A stretch of 43,085 nucleotides of DNA from an uncultured Prevotellaceae bacterium (GTDB taxonomy: Bacteria > Bacteroidota > Bacteroidia > Bacteroidales > Bacteroidaceae). The stretch lies in the NCBI GenBank assembly GCA_902784755.1, contig CACZVX010000023.1, forward strand, positions 1 to 43,085. Reading direction: 5' to 3'. Below are positions 6,440-15,998 of the stretch, piece after piece (within the stretch, counting starts at the first letter, position 1; each line of letters starts with the position of its first letter). A program made the position numbers and the translations under genes. The notes beneath the pieces were generated by a model. That model was not told where the DNA came from. It searched no databases and worked only from the letters and a program-made list of their open reading frames with translations.

Positions 6440-7432
6440 TTAGAGGTTCGGGTTGATCTTGTTCCACTCAGAGATGGGAGGAACAATGTTCAGCGTAACC
6501 AGTTCGTCGCGCATCTTGCAGAGGTGCTCGTAGCTCTGGTCGAGCTTGGCATTCTCTTCGGGAGTACCCTGGGGAACTTCGTACTTGGCACCCTCGGCGG
6601 TCATAGTGGTCTTCATGGCCATCATGATGTGGTCGTACTTGTCGGTCTTCACGTATGTTCCAACGGGGAAGCGGAAAGGCTCACCGCCCATGGCTGCACG
6701 GATCATCTCAACAGAGAGGTAAGAGGGGCTCTGGAAAGAAGAACGTCCGCGGAGCTCGATAATCTTGGCACCGCCCTTGGTGACGTCGGTCTTCATCTGC
6801 TCCCATTCAGCCTCGGGGAATTCTGCCGTTCCGATGATGTCGGTCAGTTTGCGGCCGGCAATCTCTACATGGCTTCCGAAAACAGCCATCTGCTCACCGT
6901 GGCCACCATAGGTAGCGCAACCGGTAATCTCATTCTGCATCACATTGAACTTCTTGGCAAGAGCGCTCTGCAGACGAGTGGTGTCAAGACCTGCGAGCGT
7001 TGTAACTTGTCCTGGTTTCAAACCTGAATAGAGCAATGTTACAAGACCGGTGAGGTCGGCGGGATTGAAGATAATAACCACGTGCTTTACATCGGGACAG
7101 TACTGCTTGATGTCCTGACCCAGTTCCTCAGCAATCTTACAGTTGCCTGCGAGGAGGTCCTCACGAGTCATACCAGCCTTACGGGGAGCACCACCAGAAG
7201 AGATGATGTACTTCGCGTTAGTGAAAGCCTCTTTCGCATCGGTAGTGGCGGTAATCTTCACATCGCCGAAACCGCTCTGGCGCATTTCTTCGGCTACGCC
7301 TTCGGGTGAGAATACGTCATAGAGACAGATGTCGTTTGTCAACCCCATCATCAGGGCTGTCTGAACCATGTTTGAACCAATCATACCGGCTGCGCCGACG
7401 ATGGTCAACTTGTCGTTAGTTAAAAATGCCAT
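6440..7432 (-). CDS. mdh: Malate dehydrogenase
   Basis: A 330-residue NAD-dependent malate dehydrogenase that interconverts malate and oxaloacetate, part of the reductive branch to fumarate and succinate in these fermenters. GAAGMIG (13-19) is the dinucleotide-binding loop and D39 should select NAD. RKAGMTR (84-90) supplies the substrate arginines of the mobile loop, with the GM typical of malate rather than lactate enzymes. N123, R153 and the D150-H178 catalytic pair (GGHGEQ) are all present. It is monocistronic with a -7 box at 7472-7479 (minus), and its 3' side abuts the MITE-like element. Confidence 0.93.
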   Translation of the reverse strand: MAFLTNDKLTIVGAAGMIGSNMVQTALMMGLTNDICLYDVFSPEGVAEEMRQSGFGDVKITATTDAKEAFTNAKYIISSGGAPRKAGMTREDLLAGNCKIAEELGQDIKQYCPDVKHVVIIFNPADLTGLVTLLYSGLKPGQVTTLAGLDTTRLQSALAKKFNVMQNEITGCATYGGHGEQMAVFGSHVEIAGRKLTDIIGTAEFPEAEWEQMKTDVTKGGAKIIELRGRSSFQSPSYLSVEMIRAAMGGEPFRFPVGTYVKTDKYDHIMMAMKTTMTAEGAKYEVPQGTPEENAKLDQSYEHLCKMRDELVTLNIVPPISEWNKINPNL

Positions 7433-7471
7433 AGTGTTGTATTATTAATCTGTTAAAAGTTTCTTAGGCGA

Positions 7472-7479
7472 CAAAGTTA
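7472..7479 (-). promoter_or_regulatory. -7 box of mdh
   Basis: The minus strand reads TAACTTTG here, 40 bases before the mdh start. No good -33 match is seen. Confidence 0.5.
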
Positions 7480-7612
7480 CGAAAAATCCTCGGCATTCTG
7501 ATGGTTTTCAGATATTTTATTTGTTATTTAAATTAAAAATGTGGTTGTTTGCAAAGTGTGTGTGTCAAATTGAAGATTATAGATTGAAAAATGCATATTT
7601 AAACAAACCGCA

Positions 7613-10372
7613 TTATTTGAGTTTTGGTTTCAGTTCATCGGGCGAATCGCGGGTGAACATGTCCACGGCCGGGGCTTCCTTTTCGAAGAAATGACGGATG
7701 GTTTCCACGTCGAGTGTGAGCTGTGGATTGAAATCTGCGCTCTCCATATATTCCAAGACGGCCTTGCGCATCTGGCGGGCTACGATTCGCCTGTCAAGCT
7801 GATTGTTGATGTCCATCGTAGTCATCAGCAGTTTCCCGTTGAGCACCTTGGCCTCAATAAGCATGCCTAATTTGCGGCTTACGTGCCAAGTGTCGATGGG
7901 TTGGATGGGCGACTGGTAATCAGCAGGGAGCTCCATCAGATTCATCACCTGAGCACGGTTGAGGAGTTCCCACCAGTTCAGGTTGCTCCAGTCGTCGGTA
8001 GGGAAGTGGCGGAATAGTGGGTGTTCCTTTTCTATATAGGCCCCAGTCGTGTGGGGTGGGCGCATCTTGAACCAACTGGTGTTCCAGAAAACAGGAAGAT
8101 AATGTTGTACTACATCTTTGCCTAAACTGACTTTTCCTGCGGCTGTGATGAGTACCCGCCCGCCTTGTTCCAGGGTTTGCAGGGCACGTCCGTCAAGTGT
8201 GTCGGTGATGAGAATGTCGTTGCTCTGCGGCATGGAAAGGTTGTCGGGATAAACCCAGACATCCCAATTGTTTTGAGCAATGTTTTTGTTGTTATGATCT
8301 ATCAGGGAGATGGTAAGTCTTACTTTCACAGGGGTGATGAATGAAGAGAGAGAACGACGGATGGTACCTACCTCATGGTTTTTGCAGATAGGAATCGTGG
8401 TAGCTGGCAGCATACCTGTCTGGCCGTCGCTGAAGGAATAGGTGACCTTGGCGTTTTGCAGATTCTGCTCACTGGCATTGTAAATCTCAATGGGGATTTC
8501 CAGGGTTTCATTATTCCTATATACAAATTTGGGGAATTTGGCAAGAGGGACGATGGACGAGCAGAAAGTTGTCCATAGTGAGGCGTCGCAGTAGCCTTTT
8601 TCCTGCCAATGCACATTGAGAACGCCTTCGAGAGCAGTACCTTGCCCACTATAGTCGTTGAGCGCCAGCAGCTGGAATCCGGCATATTCAGGGGTGCGCA
8701 GATTACGTTCTATCTCATATTTGTAGCAAAGCGTCTGGAGTCGGCCACTGGCAGTCAGAAACTTTTCAGCCTGTTGTTCCATACCGTGGTCGCGAAGCAG
8801 GTCACGGAAGATTTCAAAATTCCGTGCCTTATAAGCACCTGTGTATTGGGATATCTCTTTGAAATCAGGAAAAGCGCACCACTGGCCTTGTTCGTGGGCA
8901 ATAATAGGCGTGGTGTTTGGACCACTAGCCGACGGATAATTGCGAGGGAATTCTATCTGGGAATAATAGTCGTCCGTGGATTGAGGGGCATGACGATCCC
9001 AGTCGAGTCCTCGTGCGCCACCTTTCACATGATATTCAGAACCTCCATCCCAGGCCCATCCTCCACCTACACTGGCCCCACAATATACTTTTGTGGAATC
9101 GTAGTGGTGCATTTCCTTCACCCAGTCGTTGCAGTAGCTGACCCAGTCTCCTGCAGGCTCGTTGCCAGCTGCCATCATAACGAATGAAGGATGATGACCG
9201 TAGGCGTCGATGATGCGTTTCGATTCTTCCATGAGATACTGGTCGATTTTCTGTCCGCGACGTAGTTTTACGCCATGGTTCGGCCATGATGGGCCCTCAG
9301 GCTGCAGGTAGAAGCCAACCTGATCAGCTGCAACGAATGCAGCTTCCGGTGGACAATAGCTGTGGAACCGCATATGGTTGAGGCCGTATTCCTTACATTT
9401 TCGGAAGATGCGCAACCAGGATTCAACGTCGGTCGGTGGATAGCCAGTTTCGGGGAAGCAGCAGTTTTCCACTGTGCCGCGCAACCAGATAGGACGTCCG
9501 TTCATATAGAATTGTCGGCCTTTTATGCTGATTTCGCGCATGCCGAAGGTGACGGGAATTTTGACGCCCTGATATTTGACCGTTCGTGTATAGAGTCGGG
9601 GATTGAATTCGTCCCACGTTTCTATTTCATGTCCCATCTTGAAATGGAAGGTCTGCTCGTTGACTTGAATATCTACCGAATGGTCAGTCAAATGAGGTAA
9701 GACCTTCACTCGGTATATGATGGGCTGTGTCTGTAGTTCGATACGCCCGGCAATGCCATTCCAGTTACCCTGTGTCTGGTCGGTAACACTATGGCTGTCC
9801 TGTCCCACGCAGACGTTCTCAATACCGTTGTAAACACGGATGGCTATCTCGTTTTCTTTGCCGAATATGATCTGGTCGGTGATATCGTACCGATGAGGTG
9901 TGGAAAGGCTCATCTGGTGACCTGCTTCTTGCCCGTTCACATAAAGAGTGGTCTCGATGTGCGGACGTTCGAGGAACAAAGTCACACGGCGCTTTTTCCA
10001 TTGCTTGGGAATGGTGACTGTTTTCCGATACCATGCATTCCCCACGTAATGACGTTCAGGCGTCAGGAAGAAAGGAAACTTCATCTGTCCTTCTACCCTG
10101 TATTTTTCCATATAAGGGTTGAAGTAGAATGAAGAATCGTAGAGAGAGCCCGTCCATTGAGTCTTTATGGAAACGGGGTCTCCTTTTCCGTTGGTAAGCA
10201 TGGAACCGGGCAGTTTTACCTGGTCATTATACTGTGGTGCGTTACCGATGCAGAAGTCCCATGTTCCTGAGAGATCCATTGATGACTGGGCCTTACTGCC
10301 CGTGAAACCAGTCAGCAGCAAGACGACGGGTAAGAGTAAATATGCTCTGATGGAAGATAAATGGATATTCAT
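7613..10372 (-). CDS. Secreted glycoside hydrolase family 2 enzyme
   Basis: Starting at MNIHLSSIRAY, where a signal peptide follows at once, the protein is 919 residues; an upstream in-frame ATG at 10426 lies before the -7 box (10393-10400) and is unlikely. A GH2 jelly-roll sugar-binding domain spans roughly 30-215, a reduced Ig-like segment follows, and a TIM barrel starts near 280. The likely acid/base is E405 (GNEPAGDW) and the nucleophile E494 (HEQGQW). Specificity (galactosidase, glucuronidase or other) cannot be fixed. The enzyme should act in the periplasm or at the surface. No SusC/SusD pair is nearby, so it is not in a classical polysaccharide utilisation locus here. Confidence 0.85.
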   Translation of the reverse strand: MNIHLSSIRAYLLLPVVLLLTGFTGSKAQSSMDLSGTWDFCIGNAPQYNDQVKLPGSMLTNGKGDPVSIKTQWTGSLYDSSFYFNPYMEKYRVEGQMKFPFFLTPERHYVGNAWYRKTVTIPKQWKKRRVTLFLERPHIETTLYVNGQEAGHQMSLSTPHRYDITDQIIFGKENEIAIRVYNGIENVCVGQDSHSVTDQTQGNWNGIAGRIELQTQPIIYRVKVLPHLTDHSVDIQVNEQTFHFKMGHEIETWDEFNPRLYTRTVKYQGVKIPVTFGMREISIKGRQFYMNGRPIWLRGTVENCCFPETGYPPTDVESWLRIFRKCKEYGLNHMRFHSYCPPEAAFVAADQVGFYLQPEGPSWPNHGVKLRRGQKIDQYLMEESKRIIDAYGHHPSFVMMAAGNEPAGDWVSYCNDWVKEMHHYDSTKVYCGASVGGGWAWDGGSEYHVKGGARGLDWDRHAPQSTDDYYSQIEFPRNYPSASGPNTTPIIAHEQGQWCAFPDFKEISQYTGAYKARNFEIFRDLLRDHGMEQQAEKFLTASGRLQTLCYKYEIERNLRTPEYAGFQLLALNDYSGQGTALEGVLNVHWQEKGYCDASLWTTFCSSIVPLAKFPKFVYRNNETLEIPIEIYNASEQNLQNAKVTYSFSDGQTGMLPATTIPICKNHEVGTIRRSLSSFITPVKVRLTISLIDHNNKNIAQNNWDVWVYPDNLSMPQSNDILITDTLDGRALQTLEQGGRVLITAAGKVSLGKDVVQHYLPVFWNTSWFKMRPPHTTGAYIEKEHPLFRHFPTDDWSNLNWWELLNRAQVMNLMELPADYQSPIQPIDTWHVSRKLGMLIEAKVLNGKLLMTTMDINNQLDRRIVARQMRKAVLEYMESADFNPQLTLDVETIRHFFEKEAPAVDMFTRDSPDELKPKLK

Positions 10373-10392
10373 TTTCAAATGTGTTTCGATTG

Positions 10393-10424
10393 CAAATATA
10401 AGAAAACTTTTCATTATTTGCAAC
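10393..10424 (-). promoter_or_regulatory. Promoter of the GH2 gene
   Basis: On the minus strand a -33 GTTG (10421-10424) precedes by 20 bases a -7 TATATTTG (10393-10400). It places the start of transcription near 10387, ahead of the ATG at 10372. Confidence 0.6.
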
Positions 10425-10485
10425 AAATGACTTTTCTATCAGTTCTTTTAACGTTTTTAGCGGTGGTGATTTGGAAGTTTTAATG

Positions 10486-10493
10486 TATCTTTG
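10486..10493 (+). promoter_or_regulatory. -7 box of the aminopeptidase P gene
   Basis: TATCTTTG fits the Bacteroidota -7 consensus, 56 bases ahead of the start codon. A nearby TTTG (10470-10473) is too close to be its partner. Confidence 0.5.
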
Positions 10494-10549
10494 CAAAGAT
10501 GGTTCGTGAGGACGTGACCGGACTTCAGAAATAATCTAAATCTAAATAT

Positions 10550-12364
10550 ATGATGAGTGAGAACAATTTGATACGCCAACGGCTCAATGACTTGCGTGAA
10601 GTGATGCGGCGCGAACATTTGGGTGCATTTGTTTTTCCAAGCACTGATCCCCATAATGGAGAATATGTGCCCGACCATTGGAAAGGACGTGAATGGATTT
10701 CTGGTTTCAACGGCTCTGCGGGTACTGCTGTGGTTACGATGAACAGTGCTGCCCTATGGACAGACAGCCGCTATTTCATTGCTGCCGAGGAACAATTGGC
10801 AGGGACAGAGTTTCAATTGATGAAACTGAAAATGGAAGGAACCCCCTCCATTGCCCAATGGCTTGGTCAGCAGTTGCAGACAACAACCAATAACACCCAA
10901 CGTCCTGACAGTACTGAAGTGGGAATCGACGGTTCTTCATGTAGTGCATCGATGGTTGAGCAGCTCATCGCCGACCTTCGTCGTGAGGGAGGTATTACAC
11001 TCCGCACCAATCTTGATCCGCTGAAACAGATATGGTATGGTCGTCCCCCTATTCCCGAGAACCCTATTGAGATTCAACCGTTGGAATATACGGGAAAGAG
11101 TTGCCGTGAAAAACTCATGGAGATTCGCAATGCATTGCGACAGGTGCATGCCGACGGTATGCTGGTGGCAGCCCTTGATGACATAGCCTGGACACTGAAC
11201 CTCCGCGGTAGTGATGTGCATTGCAATCCCGTCTTCGTCAGCTATTTGCTTATCGATACCAAGAAAGCAACACTTTTCGTGAACCGTAAGAAACTGACGC
11301 CTGCCGTTATCAGTTATCTGCAACAGGAAGGCGTGGTTGTGGATGACTACGAACGGATAGGGCAGGGGATTAAGGACTATTTCGAATATAATATCCTGGT
11401 GGACGCTGACGAGGTGAACTATACTTTATATAAAAAGGTGGAGCGTCCCATCGTCAAAGAACCGTCACCTATCCCTTTCTTAAAAACGGTGAAGACCGAT
11501 GCTGAGATTGCAGGTTTTCACCGTGCCATGATAAGCGACGGCATTGCCATGGTCAAGTTCTTGAGATGGCTGAAGCCTGCTGTGGAAGCTGGGGGAGAAA
11601 CAGAACTTTCGGTTGACCGTAAACTGACCTCTCTGCGTGCCGAACAGCCACTTTATCGCGACATCTCCTTTGACACCATTGCCGGTTATCAAGAGCATGG
11701 CGCCATCGTACATTACGAAGCAACGCCCGAGACCGATGTACCTTTACTTCCGGAAGGTTTGCTGTTGCTCGACAGTGGCGCTCAGTATCAGGACGGCACA
11801 ACTGACATCACAAGAACAATCGCTCTTGGTCCTGTAACGGAAGAACAGAAACGTGTCTATACCTTGGTGCTGAAAGCTCATCTTCAGCTTCAGAATCTGA
11901 TTTTTCCGGCTGGAGCTTCAGGAACCCAGTTAGATGCCATTGCCCGCAGTGTTCTGTGGCGCGAGGGCCTGAATTATCTGCATGGGACGGGTCATGGCGT
12001 GGGCTCATATCTCAATGTGCATGAAGGTCCTCATCAGATCAGAATGGAATGGAAGCCTGCTCCTCTCAAGCCTGGTATGACTGTTACGGATGAACCAGGT
12101 GTCTATCTCGAAGGACGTTTCGGCGTCCGGACAGAGAATACGCTGCTTGTTGTCAGACATTCAGAAACCGAGTTTGGACAGTTCCTCACCTTTGAGCCCC
12201 TCACGCTGTGTCCCATCGACAAGACACCCCTTGTGGTGGAAATGCTGACGGATGAAGAACGTCAATGGCTCAACGATTATCATCAGATGGTTTTTGAAAA
12301 ATTATCACCTTGTCTTGATGAAGATGACAGAAAATGGCTGGAAGATCAGACTATGCCAATATAA
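10550..12364 (+). CDS. pepP: Xaa-Pro aminopeptidase (aminopeptidase P, M24B)
   Basis: A 604-residue metallopeptidase that removes an N-terminal residue preceding proline. Two creatinase-type N-terminal domains (about 8-310) precede the pita-bread catalytic domain. All five metal ligands of the M24 family are visible: D408 (LLLDSG), D419 (TTDITRT), H482 (GTGHGVG), E515 (TDEPGVY) and E529 (RTEN). The length matches the long eukaryote-like form common in Bacteroidota. No signal peptide is seen, so it is cytoplasmic. Either of two adjacent ATGs (10550, 10553) may start it. It is divergent from the GH2 gene. Confidence 0.93.
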   Translation: MMSENNLIRQRLNDLREVMRREHLGAFVFPSTDPHNGEYVPDHWKGREWISGFNGSAGTAVVTMNSAALWTDSRYFIAAEEQLAGTEFQLMKLKMEGTPSIAQWLGQQLQTTTNNTQRPDSTEVGIDGSSCSASMVEQLIADLRREGGITLRTNLDPLKQIWYGRPPIPENPIEIQPLEYTGKSCREKLMEIRNALRQVHADGMLVAALDDIAWTLNLRGSDVHCNPVFVSYLLIDTKKATLFVNRKKLTPAVISYLQQEGVVVDDYERIGQGIKDYFEYNILVDADEVNYTLYKKVERPIVKEPSPIPFLKTVKTDAEIAGFHRAMISDGIAMVKFLRWLKPAVEAGGETELSVDRKLTSLRAEQPLYRDISFDTIAGYQEHGAIVHYEATPETDVPLLPEGLLLLDSGAQYQDGTTDITRTIALGPVTEEQKRVYTLVLKAHLQLQNLIFPAGASGTQLDAIARSVLWREGLNYLHGTGHGVGSYLNVHEGPHQIRMEWKPAPLKPGMTVTDEPGVYLEGRFGVRTENTLLVVRHSETEFGQFLTFEPLTLCPIDKTPLVVEMLTDEERQWLNDYHQMVFEKLSPCLDEDDRKWLEDQTMPI

Positions 12365-12418
12365 ATATAGGTGTAAAAGACCTTTTTTAAATTATATTTC
12401 AAAAAAAAGTGGTAAAAA

Positions 12419-12450
12419 CTTGGTAGTTTGGAAAATAAGCAGTAATTTTG
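12419..12450 (+). promoter_or_regulatory. Promoter of rpsU
   Basis: CTTG (12419-12422), a 20-base spacer and TAATTTTG (12443-12450) match the Bacteroidota pattern closely. The leader to the ATG at 12520 is about 60 bases. Confidence 0.72.
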
Positions 12451-12519
12451 CACCCGCAAATTGAAATCTGCATCTGAAATAACAAGAAGTTTAACAAATA
12501 AAATTGAAAACAAAGGCAT

Positions 12520-12711
12520 ATGATTATTGTACCGGTTAAAGATGGTGAGAACATCGAAAGAGCACTGAAGAAGTTCAAGAGAAAGTTTGAGAAGACAGGC
12601 GTTGTGAAGGAACTCCGCGCTCGTCAGCAGTTCGACAAGCCCTCTGTTCTGAAGCGCCTGAAGATGGAGCACGCTATCTACGTTCAGAAGCTTCGTCAGA
12701 CAGAGGAATAA
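12520..12711 (+). CDS. rpsU: 30S ribosomal protein S21
   Basis: A 63-residue, highly basic protein starting MIIVPVKDGENIERALKKFKRK, the S21 signature. In Bacteroidota S21 lies near the anti-Shine-Dalgarno region of 16S rRNA and helps sequester it, which fits the scarcity of Shine-Dalgarno sequences in this window. It has its own promoter and a possible terminator hairpin at 12745-12773. Confidence 0.95.
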   Translation: MIIVPVKDGENIERALKKFKRKFEKTGVVKELRARQQFDKPSVLKRLKMEHAIYVQKLRQTEE

Positions 12712-12744
12712 TTACTGCAGCAGAATTATTTGCTGATAAGATAT

Positions 12745-12773
12745 ATAGGGGCCTGCCTAGTGCAAGTCCCTAT
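12745..12773 (+). terminator. Possible rpsU terminator
   Basis: ATAGGG (12745-12750) pairs with CCCTAT (12768-12773). It is followed by CGTTGTTTG and not a pure U tract, so the call is tentative. Confidence 0.4.
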
Positions 12774-12855
12774 CGTTGTTTGTGAATAATCGAAAAAAGT
12801 TAACCGAAAATTTGGCAATTCCGAAATATTTGCGTAAATTCGCTGCAGAATCTGG

Positions 12856-13749
12856 ATGCCAATACGTATGAGAATAGAAGAATTCCTTGACTACCTGCGA
12901 CTGGAACGTAATTACTCCGCACTGACGGTGCTAAAATACGAGACATGCCTAAGGCTATTCGAGGATTTTTTTCGTGGATTGGGTACTGGCCTGGAGTGGG
13001 AGACCGTAGACTCCGATGTTATCCGCGACTGGATGGAGCTGATGATGGACGAAGGTGAAAAAGCCACTACCGTGAACGGAAAACTGAGTGCCGTTCGCTC
13101 TTTCTACCGATTCGCGTTGAGGAAAGGACTGGTTTCGCATGATCCGGCCCACAACGTGACAGGACCCAAGAAGGAGAAACAACTGCCGAAATTTATCCGC
13201 GAAAAGGATATGGACCGCCTGCTCAGTCCAGAGATGTGGTCGGATGAATATAAAGATGTTTGCGCGCGTACATTATTAATTACCTTTTATGAGAGTGGAA
13301 TGCGTGTTGCCGAGCTGGTCTCACTCGATGATGAGATGGTGGATTTTGTAAACCACCAGTTGAAAGTGACAGGAAAGCGCAACAAGCAGCGCATCATTCC
13401 TTTTGGAGAAGAGATGGAACGGGCATTGCTTGATTATGTGGCTCTTCGGGATGAACAGGTGAAACGGCAGGAGAGCGGTTTCTTCCTGACCGATAAAGGG
13501 AAGAGAATGAACATCCCTCAGGTTAGAAGGATTGTGAAACAGCAGCTTGGGCGCGTGACAACTCAGAAAAAACGCTCGCCACACGTGTTACGCCATAGTT
13601 TTGCGACAGCCATGCTCAATCATGAAGCAGGTTTGGAGAGCGTGAAGAAACTTCTGGGCCATGAGAGTCTGGCCACCACGGAGATCTATACTCACACCAC
13701 ATTCGAGCAATTAAAGAAAGTGTATAATAAAGCCCATCCGCGCAGTTGA
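12856..13749 (+). CDS. xerC: Tyrosine recombinase, XerC/XerD type
   Basis: A 297-residue recombinase that likely resolves chromosome dimers at dif. The N-terminal SAM-like DNA-binding domain spans about 5-90 and the catalytic domain about 110-290. The full catalytic set is present: R150 (ESGMR), K174, H243 and R246 (HVLRHS), H269 (LLGHES) and the nucleophile Y278 (TEIYTH). A second ATG at 12868 (MRIEEFLDYL) is an equally good start. The order rpsU-xer-hpf-tRNA-tuf supports a housekeeping role over a mobile-element integrase. The choice between XerC and XerD is by position only. Confidence 0.88.
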   Translation: MPIRMRIEEFLDYLRLERNYSALTVLKYETCLRLFEDFFRGLGTGLEWETVDSDVIRDWMELMMDEGEKATTVNGKLSAVRSFYRFALRKGLVSHDPAHNVTGPKKEKQLPKFIREKDMDRLLSPEMWSDEYKDVCARTLLITFYESGMRVAELVSLDDEMVDFVNHQLKVTGKRNKQRIIPFGEEMERALLDYVALRDEQVKRQESGFFLTDKGKRMNIPQVRRIVKQQLGRVTTQKKRSPHVLRHSFATAMLNHEAGLESVKKLLGHESLATTEIYTHTTFEQLKKVYNKAHPRS

Positions 13750-13795
13750 GACACAACCGAGCGCCGGGCGTAACCTTATAAAATTGGAGGTAACT

Positions 13796-14095
13796 ATGGA
13801 AATTAAGATTCAGTCGATTCATTTCGACGCTACCGATCAGTTAGAGGCGTTTATCGAAAAGAAAGTCGCCAAGTTGGAAAAGTCATTGGAAGAAATTCAG
13901 AAAGCAGAGGTTCAGCTCAAAGTGGTGAAGCCGGCTACTGCTCTTAATAAGGAGGCCAGCATCACTGTCTCTGTTCCTGGCCAGACTTTCTATGTGGAGA
14001 AGACTTGCGACACTTTTGAGGAAAGTATAGATCAGTGCGTGGATTCAATGAAGGTCCAGCTCAAGAAATTCAAGGAAAAACGTAGTAACAGATAA
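13796..14095 (+). CDS. hpf: Ribosome hibernation-promoting factor (HPF/RaiA family)
   Basis: A 99-residue short-form HPF, starting MEIKIQSIHFDATDQLEAFIEKKV. The beta-alpha-beta-beta-beta-alpha pattern of the S30AE family is visible, with basic residues at the C-terminus. It binds the decoding centre of idle ribosomes in stationary phase. The ATG at 13796 is chosen over the TTG at 13784 because GGAGG (13786-13790) sits 5 bases ahead; this is a rare clear Shine-Dalgarno sequence in this window. It is 46 bases from xerC and may be cotranscribed. Confidence 0.9.
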   Translation: MEIKIQSIHFDATDQLEAFIEKKVAKLEKSLEEIQKAEVQLKVVKPATALNKEASITVSVPGQTFYVEKTCDTFEESIDQCVDSMKVQLKKFKEKRSNR

Positions 14096-14112
14096 AAAAA
14101 ACTCCGAAAAAT

Positions 14113-14143
14113 TTTGGAGATTCAAAAAATCGTCGTATCTTTG
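14113..14143 (+). promoter_or_regulatory. Promoter of the tRNA-tuf operon
   Basis: TTTG (14113-14116), a 19-base spacer and TATCTTTG (14136-14143) form a near-perfect Bacteroidota promoter, the best in the window. It lies 53 bases ahead of the first tRNA. Confidence 0.8.
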
Positions 14144-14196
14144 CAGCCGTTTTAGAGAACGTCCTAAATCAAGCGCCTCTACGGCTGCAAAGATTT

Positions 14197-14270
14197 GCCT
14201 CTTTAGCTCAGTTGGCCAGAGCACGTGATTTGTAATCTCGGGGTCGTTGGTTCGAATCCGACAAGAGGCT
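14197..14270 (+). tRNA. tRNA-Thr (TGT)
   Basis: Acceptor arms GCCTCTT and AAGAGGC pair perfectly, the T arm GTTGG/CCGAC encloses TTCGAAT, and the anticodon loop TTTGTAA reads TGT. The anticodon stem CGTGA/TCTCG has a central T·T mismatch, which is unusual. CCA is not encoded. Confidence 0.93.
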
Positions 14271-14351
14271 CGAAAGAGACTCACGGAAGATAGACAAAGT
14301 CAATCTTTTAAGACTCTCCAACGTAAGAGATAAGGGCGTTTGAAAAGACAA

Positions 14352-14434
14352 GGGTGGTTACCAGAGTGGCCAAATGGGGCAGACTGTAAATCTGCTGGTT
14401 TTTACCTTCGGTGGTTCGAATCCATCACCACCCA
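14352..14434 (+). tRNA. tRNA-Tyr (GTA)
   Basis: Acceptor arms GGGTGGT and ACCACCC pair perfectly; the anticodon loop CTGTAAA reads GTA. The 83-base length reflects the long variable arm of class II tRNAs. Confidence 0.95.
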
Positions 14435-14487
14435 CTTCAGTAGAAGTTTAGTTGCGGACTGTTCGAGTTAGTCGGACTAACAAACTT

Positions 14488-14560
14488 GCGGAAATAGCTC
14501 AGTTGATAGAGCACTAGCCTTCCAAGCTGGGGGTCGCGGGTTTGAGCCCCGTTTTCCGCT
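14488..14560 (+). tRNA. tRNA-Gly (TCC)
   Basis: Acceptor arms GCGGAAA and TTTCCGC; the anticodon loop reads CTTCCAA with anticodon TCC. The position between tRNA-Tyr and tRNA-Thr matches the ancient tRNA-tuf cluster also seen in E. coli. Confidence 0.95.
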
Positions 14561-14575
14561 CTAATAGACAACGCT

Positions 14576-14647
<72 letters not shown>

Positions 14648-14727
14648 CTTCTGCTGAAAAAAGTTGTAATATTGTGTGAAGCAGAAATAACACGATTATT
14701 CATTTATTTAAATAAACAAAGTAAGCT

Positions 14728-15921
14728 ATGGCTAAAGAGCAATTTGTGCGCACCAAACCGCACGTAAACATTGGTACTATCGGTCACGTTGACCATGGTA
14801 AGACTACTCTGACTGCTGCTATCACGCTCGTGCTTTCAAAGCGCGTAAGTGGTAATGAGGGTAAGATTAAGTCTTTCGACCAGATTGACAATGCTCCTGA
14901 AGAGAAGGAGCGTGGTATTACTATTAACACCGCTCACGTTGAGTACGAGACTGAAAAGCGTCACTATGCTCACGTGGACTGCCCGGGACACGCCGACTAT
15001 GTGAAGAACATGGTAACTGGTGCTGCTCAGATGGACGGTGCTATCCTCGTTGTTGCTGCTACTGATGGTCCTATGCCTCAGACTCGTGAGCACGTGCTGC
15101 TCGCCCGTCAGGTGAACGTTCCTCGTCTGGTTGTGTTCCTGAACAAGTGCGACATGGTTGACGATGAGGAAATGTTGGAGCTCGTTGAGATGGAGGTTCA
15201 GGAGATCCTCGCTCAGTATGAGTTCGAAGATGATACTCCTATCATCCGCGGTTCTGCACTTGGTGCATTGAACGGTGTTGAGAAGTGGGAAGACAAGGTT
15301 ATGGAGCTGATGAACACTTGCGACGAGTGGATTCAGGAGCCTCCTCGTGCTACCGACAAGCCCTTCCTGATGCCTGTTGAGGACGTATTCTCAATCACAG
15401 GTCGTGGTACAGTGGCTACTGGTCGTATCGAGACTGGTGTTATCCACGTAGGTGACGAAGTTGAGCTGCTCGGTCTTGGTGAGGACAAGAAGTCAGTGGT
15501 TACTGGCGTTGAGATGTTCCGCAAGATTCTTGACGAAGGTCAGGCTGGTGATAACGTAGGTCTGCTGCTCCGCGGTATCGATAAGAATGAGATCAAGCGT
15601 GGTATGGTACTCTGCCATCCCGGACAGATCAAGCCCTTCAAGCGCTTCAAGGCTTCTATCTATGTGCTGAAGAAGGAAGAGGGTGGCCGTCACACTCCGT
15701 TCGGCAACAAGTATCGTCCTCAGTTCTATCTCCGCACCATGGACTGCACCGGTGAGATCACTCTTCCCGAGGGCGTTGAAATGGTAATGCCTGGTGATAA
15801 CGTAGAGATCACTGTTGAGCTGATTTACGCTGTTGCTCTGAACCAGGGTCTGCGTTTTGCTATCCGTGAAGGTGGCCGCACTGTTGGTTCTGGTCAGATC
15901 ACAGAGGTGTACGAGGACTAA
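14728..15921 (+). CDS. tuf: Elongation factor Tu
   Basis: A 397-residue GTPase that delivers aminoacyl-tRNA to the ribosome. G1 GHVDHGKT (19-26), the switch region with [14 protein letters not shown] and NKCD are all intact, followed by the two beta-barrel domains. Codon use is strongly biased, as expected for one of the most abundant proteins. It follows four tRNAs and precedes tRNA-Trp and secE. A GC-rich hairpin lies downstream at 15970-15992. Confidence 0.98.
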   Translation: MAKEQFVRTKPHVNIGTIGHVDHGKTTLTAAITLVLSKRVSGNEGKIKSFDQIDNAPEEKERGITINTAHVEYETEKRHYAHVDCPGHADYVKNMVTGAAQMDGAILVVAATDGPMPQTREHVLLARQVNVPRLVVFLNKCDMVDDEEMLELVEMEVQEILAQYEFEDDTPIIRGSALGALNGVEKWEDKVMELMNTCDEWIQEPPRATDKPFLMPVEDVFSITGRGTVATGRIETGVIHVGDEVELLGLGEDKKSVVTGVEMFRKILDEGQAGDNVGLLLRGIDKNEIKRGMVLCHPGQIKPFKRFKASIYVLKKEEGGRHTPFGNKYRPQFYLRTMDCTGEITLPEGVEMVMPGDNVEITVELIYAVALNQGLRFAIREGGRTVGSGQITEVYED

Positions 15922-15969
15922 TCATATCTGATTGCCGGCTAGCCGGTTAACTGGATAAACAATAAGCAA

Positions 15970-15992
15970 GCCCCCGTTCTTTGGGCGGGGGC
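15970..15992 (+). terminator. Hairpin between tuf and tRNA-Trp
   Basis: GCCCCCG (15970-15976) and CGGGGGC (15986-15992) form a strong stem. Only TTCT follows, so it may be a partial terminator or a processing signal that lowers expression downstream of tuf. Confidence 0.55.
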
Positions 15993-15998
15993 TTCTAT

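Noticed and set aside
9362-9700. Plus-strand frame within the GH2 gene
   Set aside because: It lies wholly antisense to a clear enzyme domain; no signal supports it.
12856-13749. Xer gene as a mobile-element integrase next to the tRNA genes
   Set aside because: It lies in the conserved rpsU-xer-hpf-tRNA-tuf order and no direct repeat of a tRNA end was found nearby.
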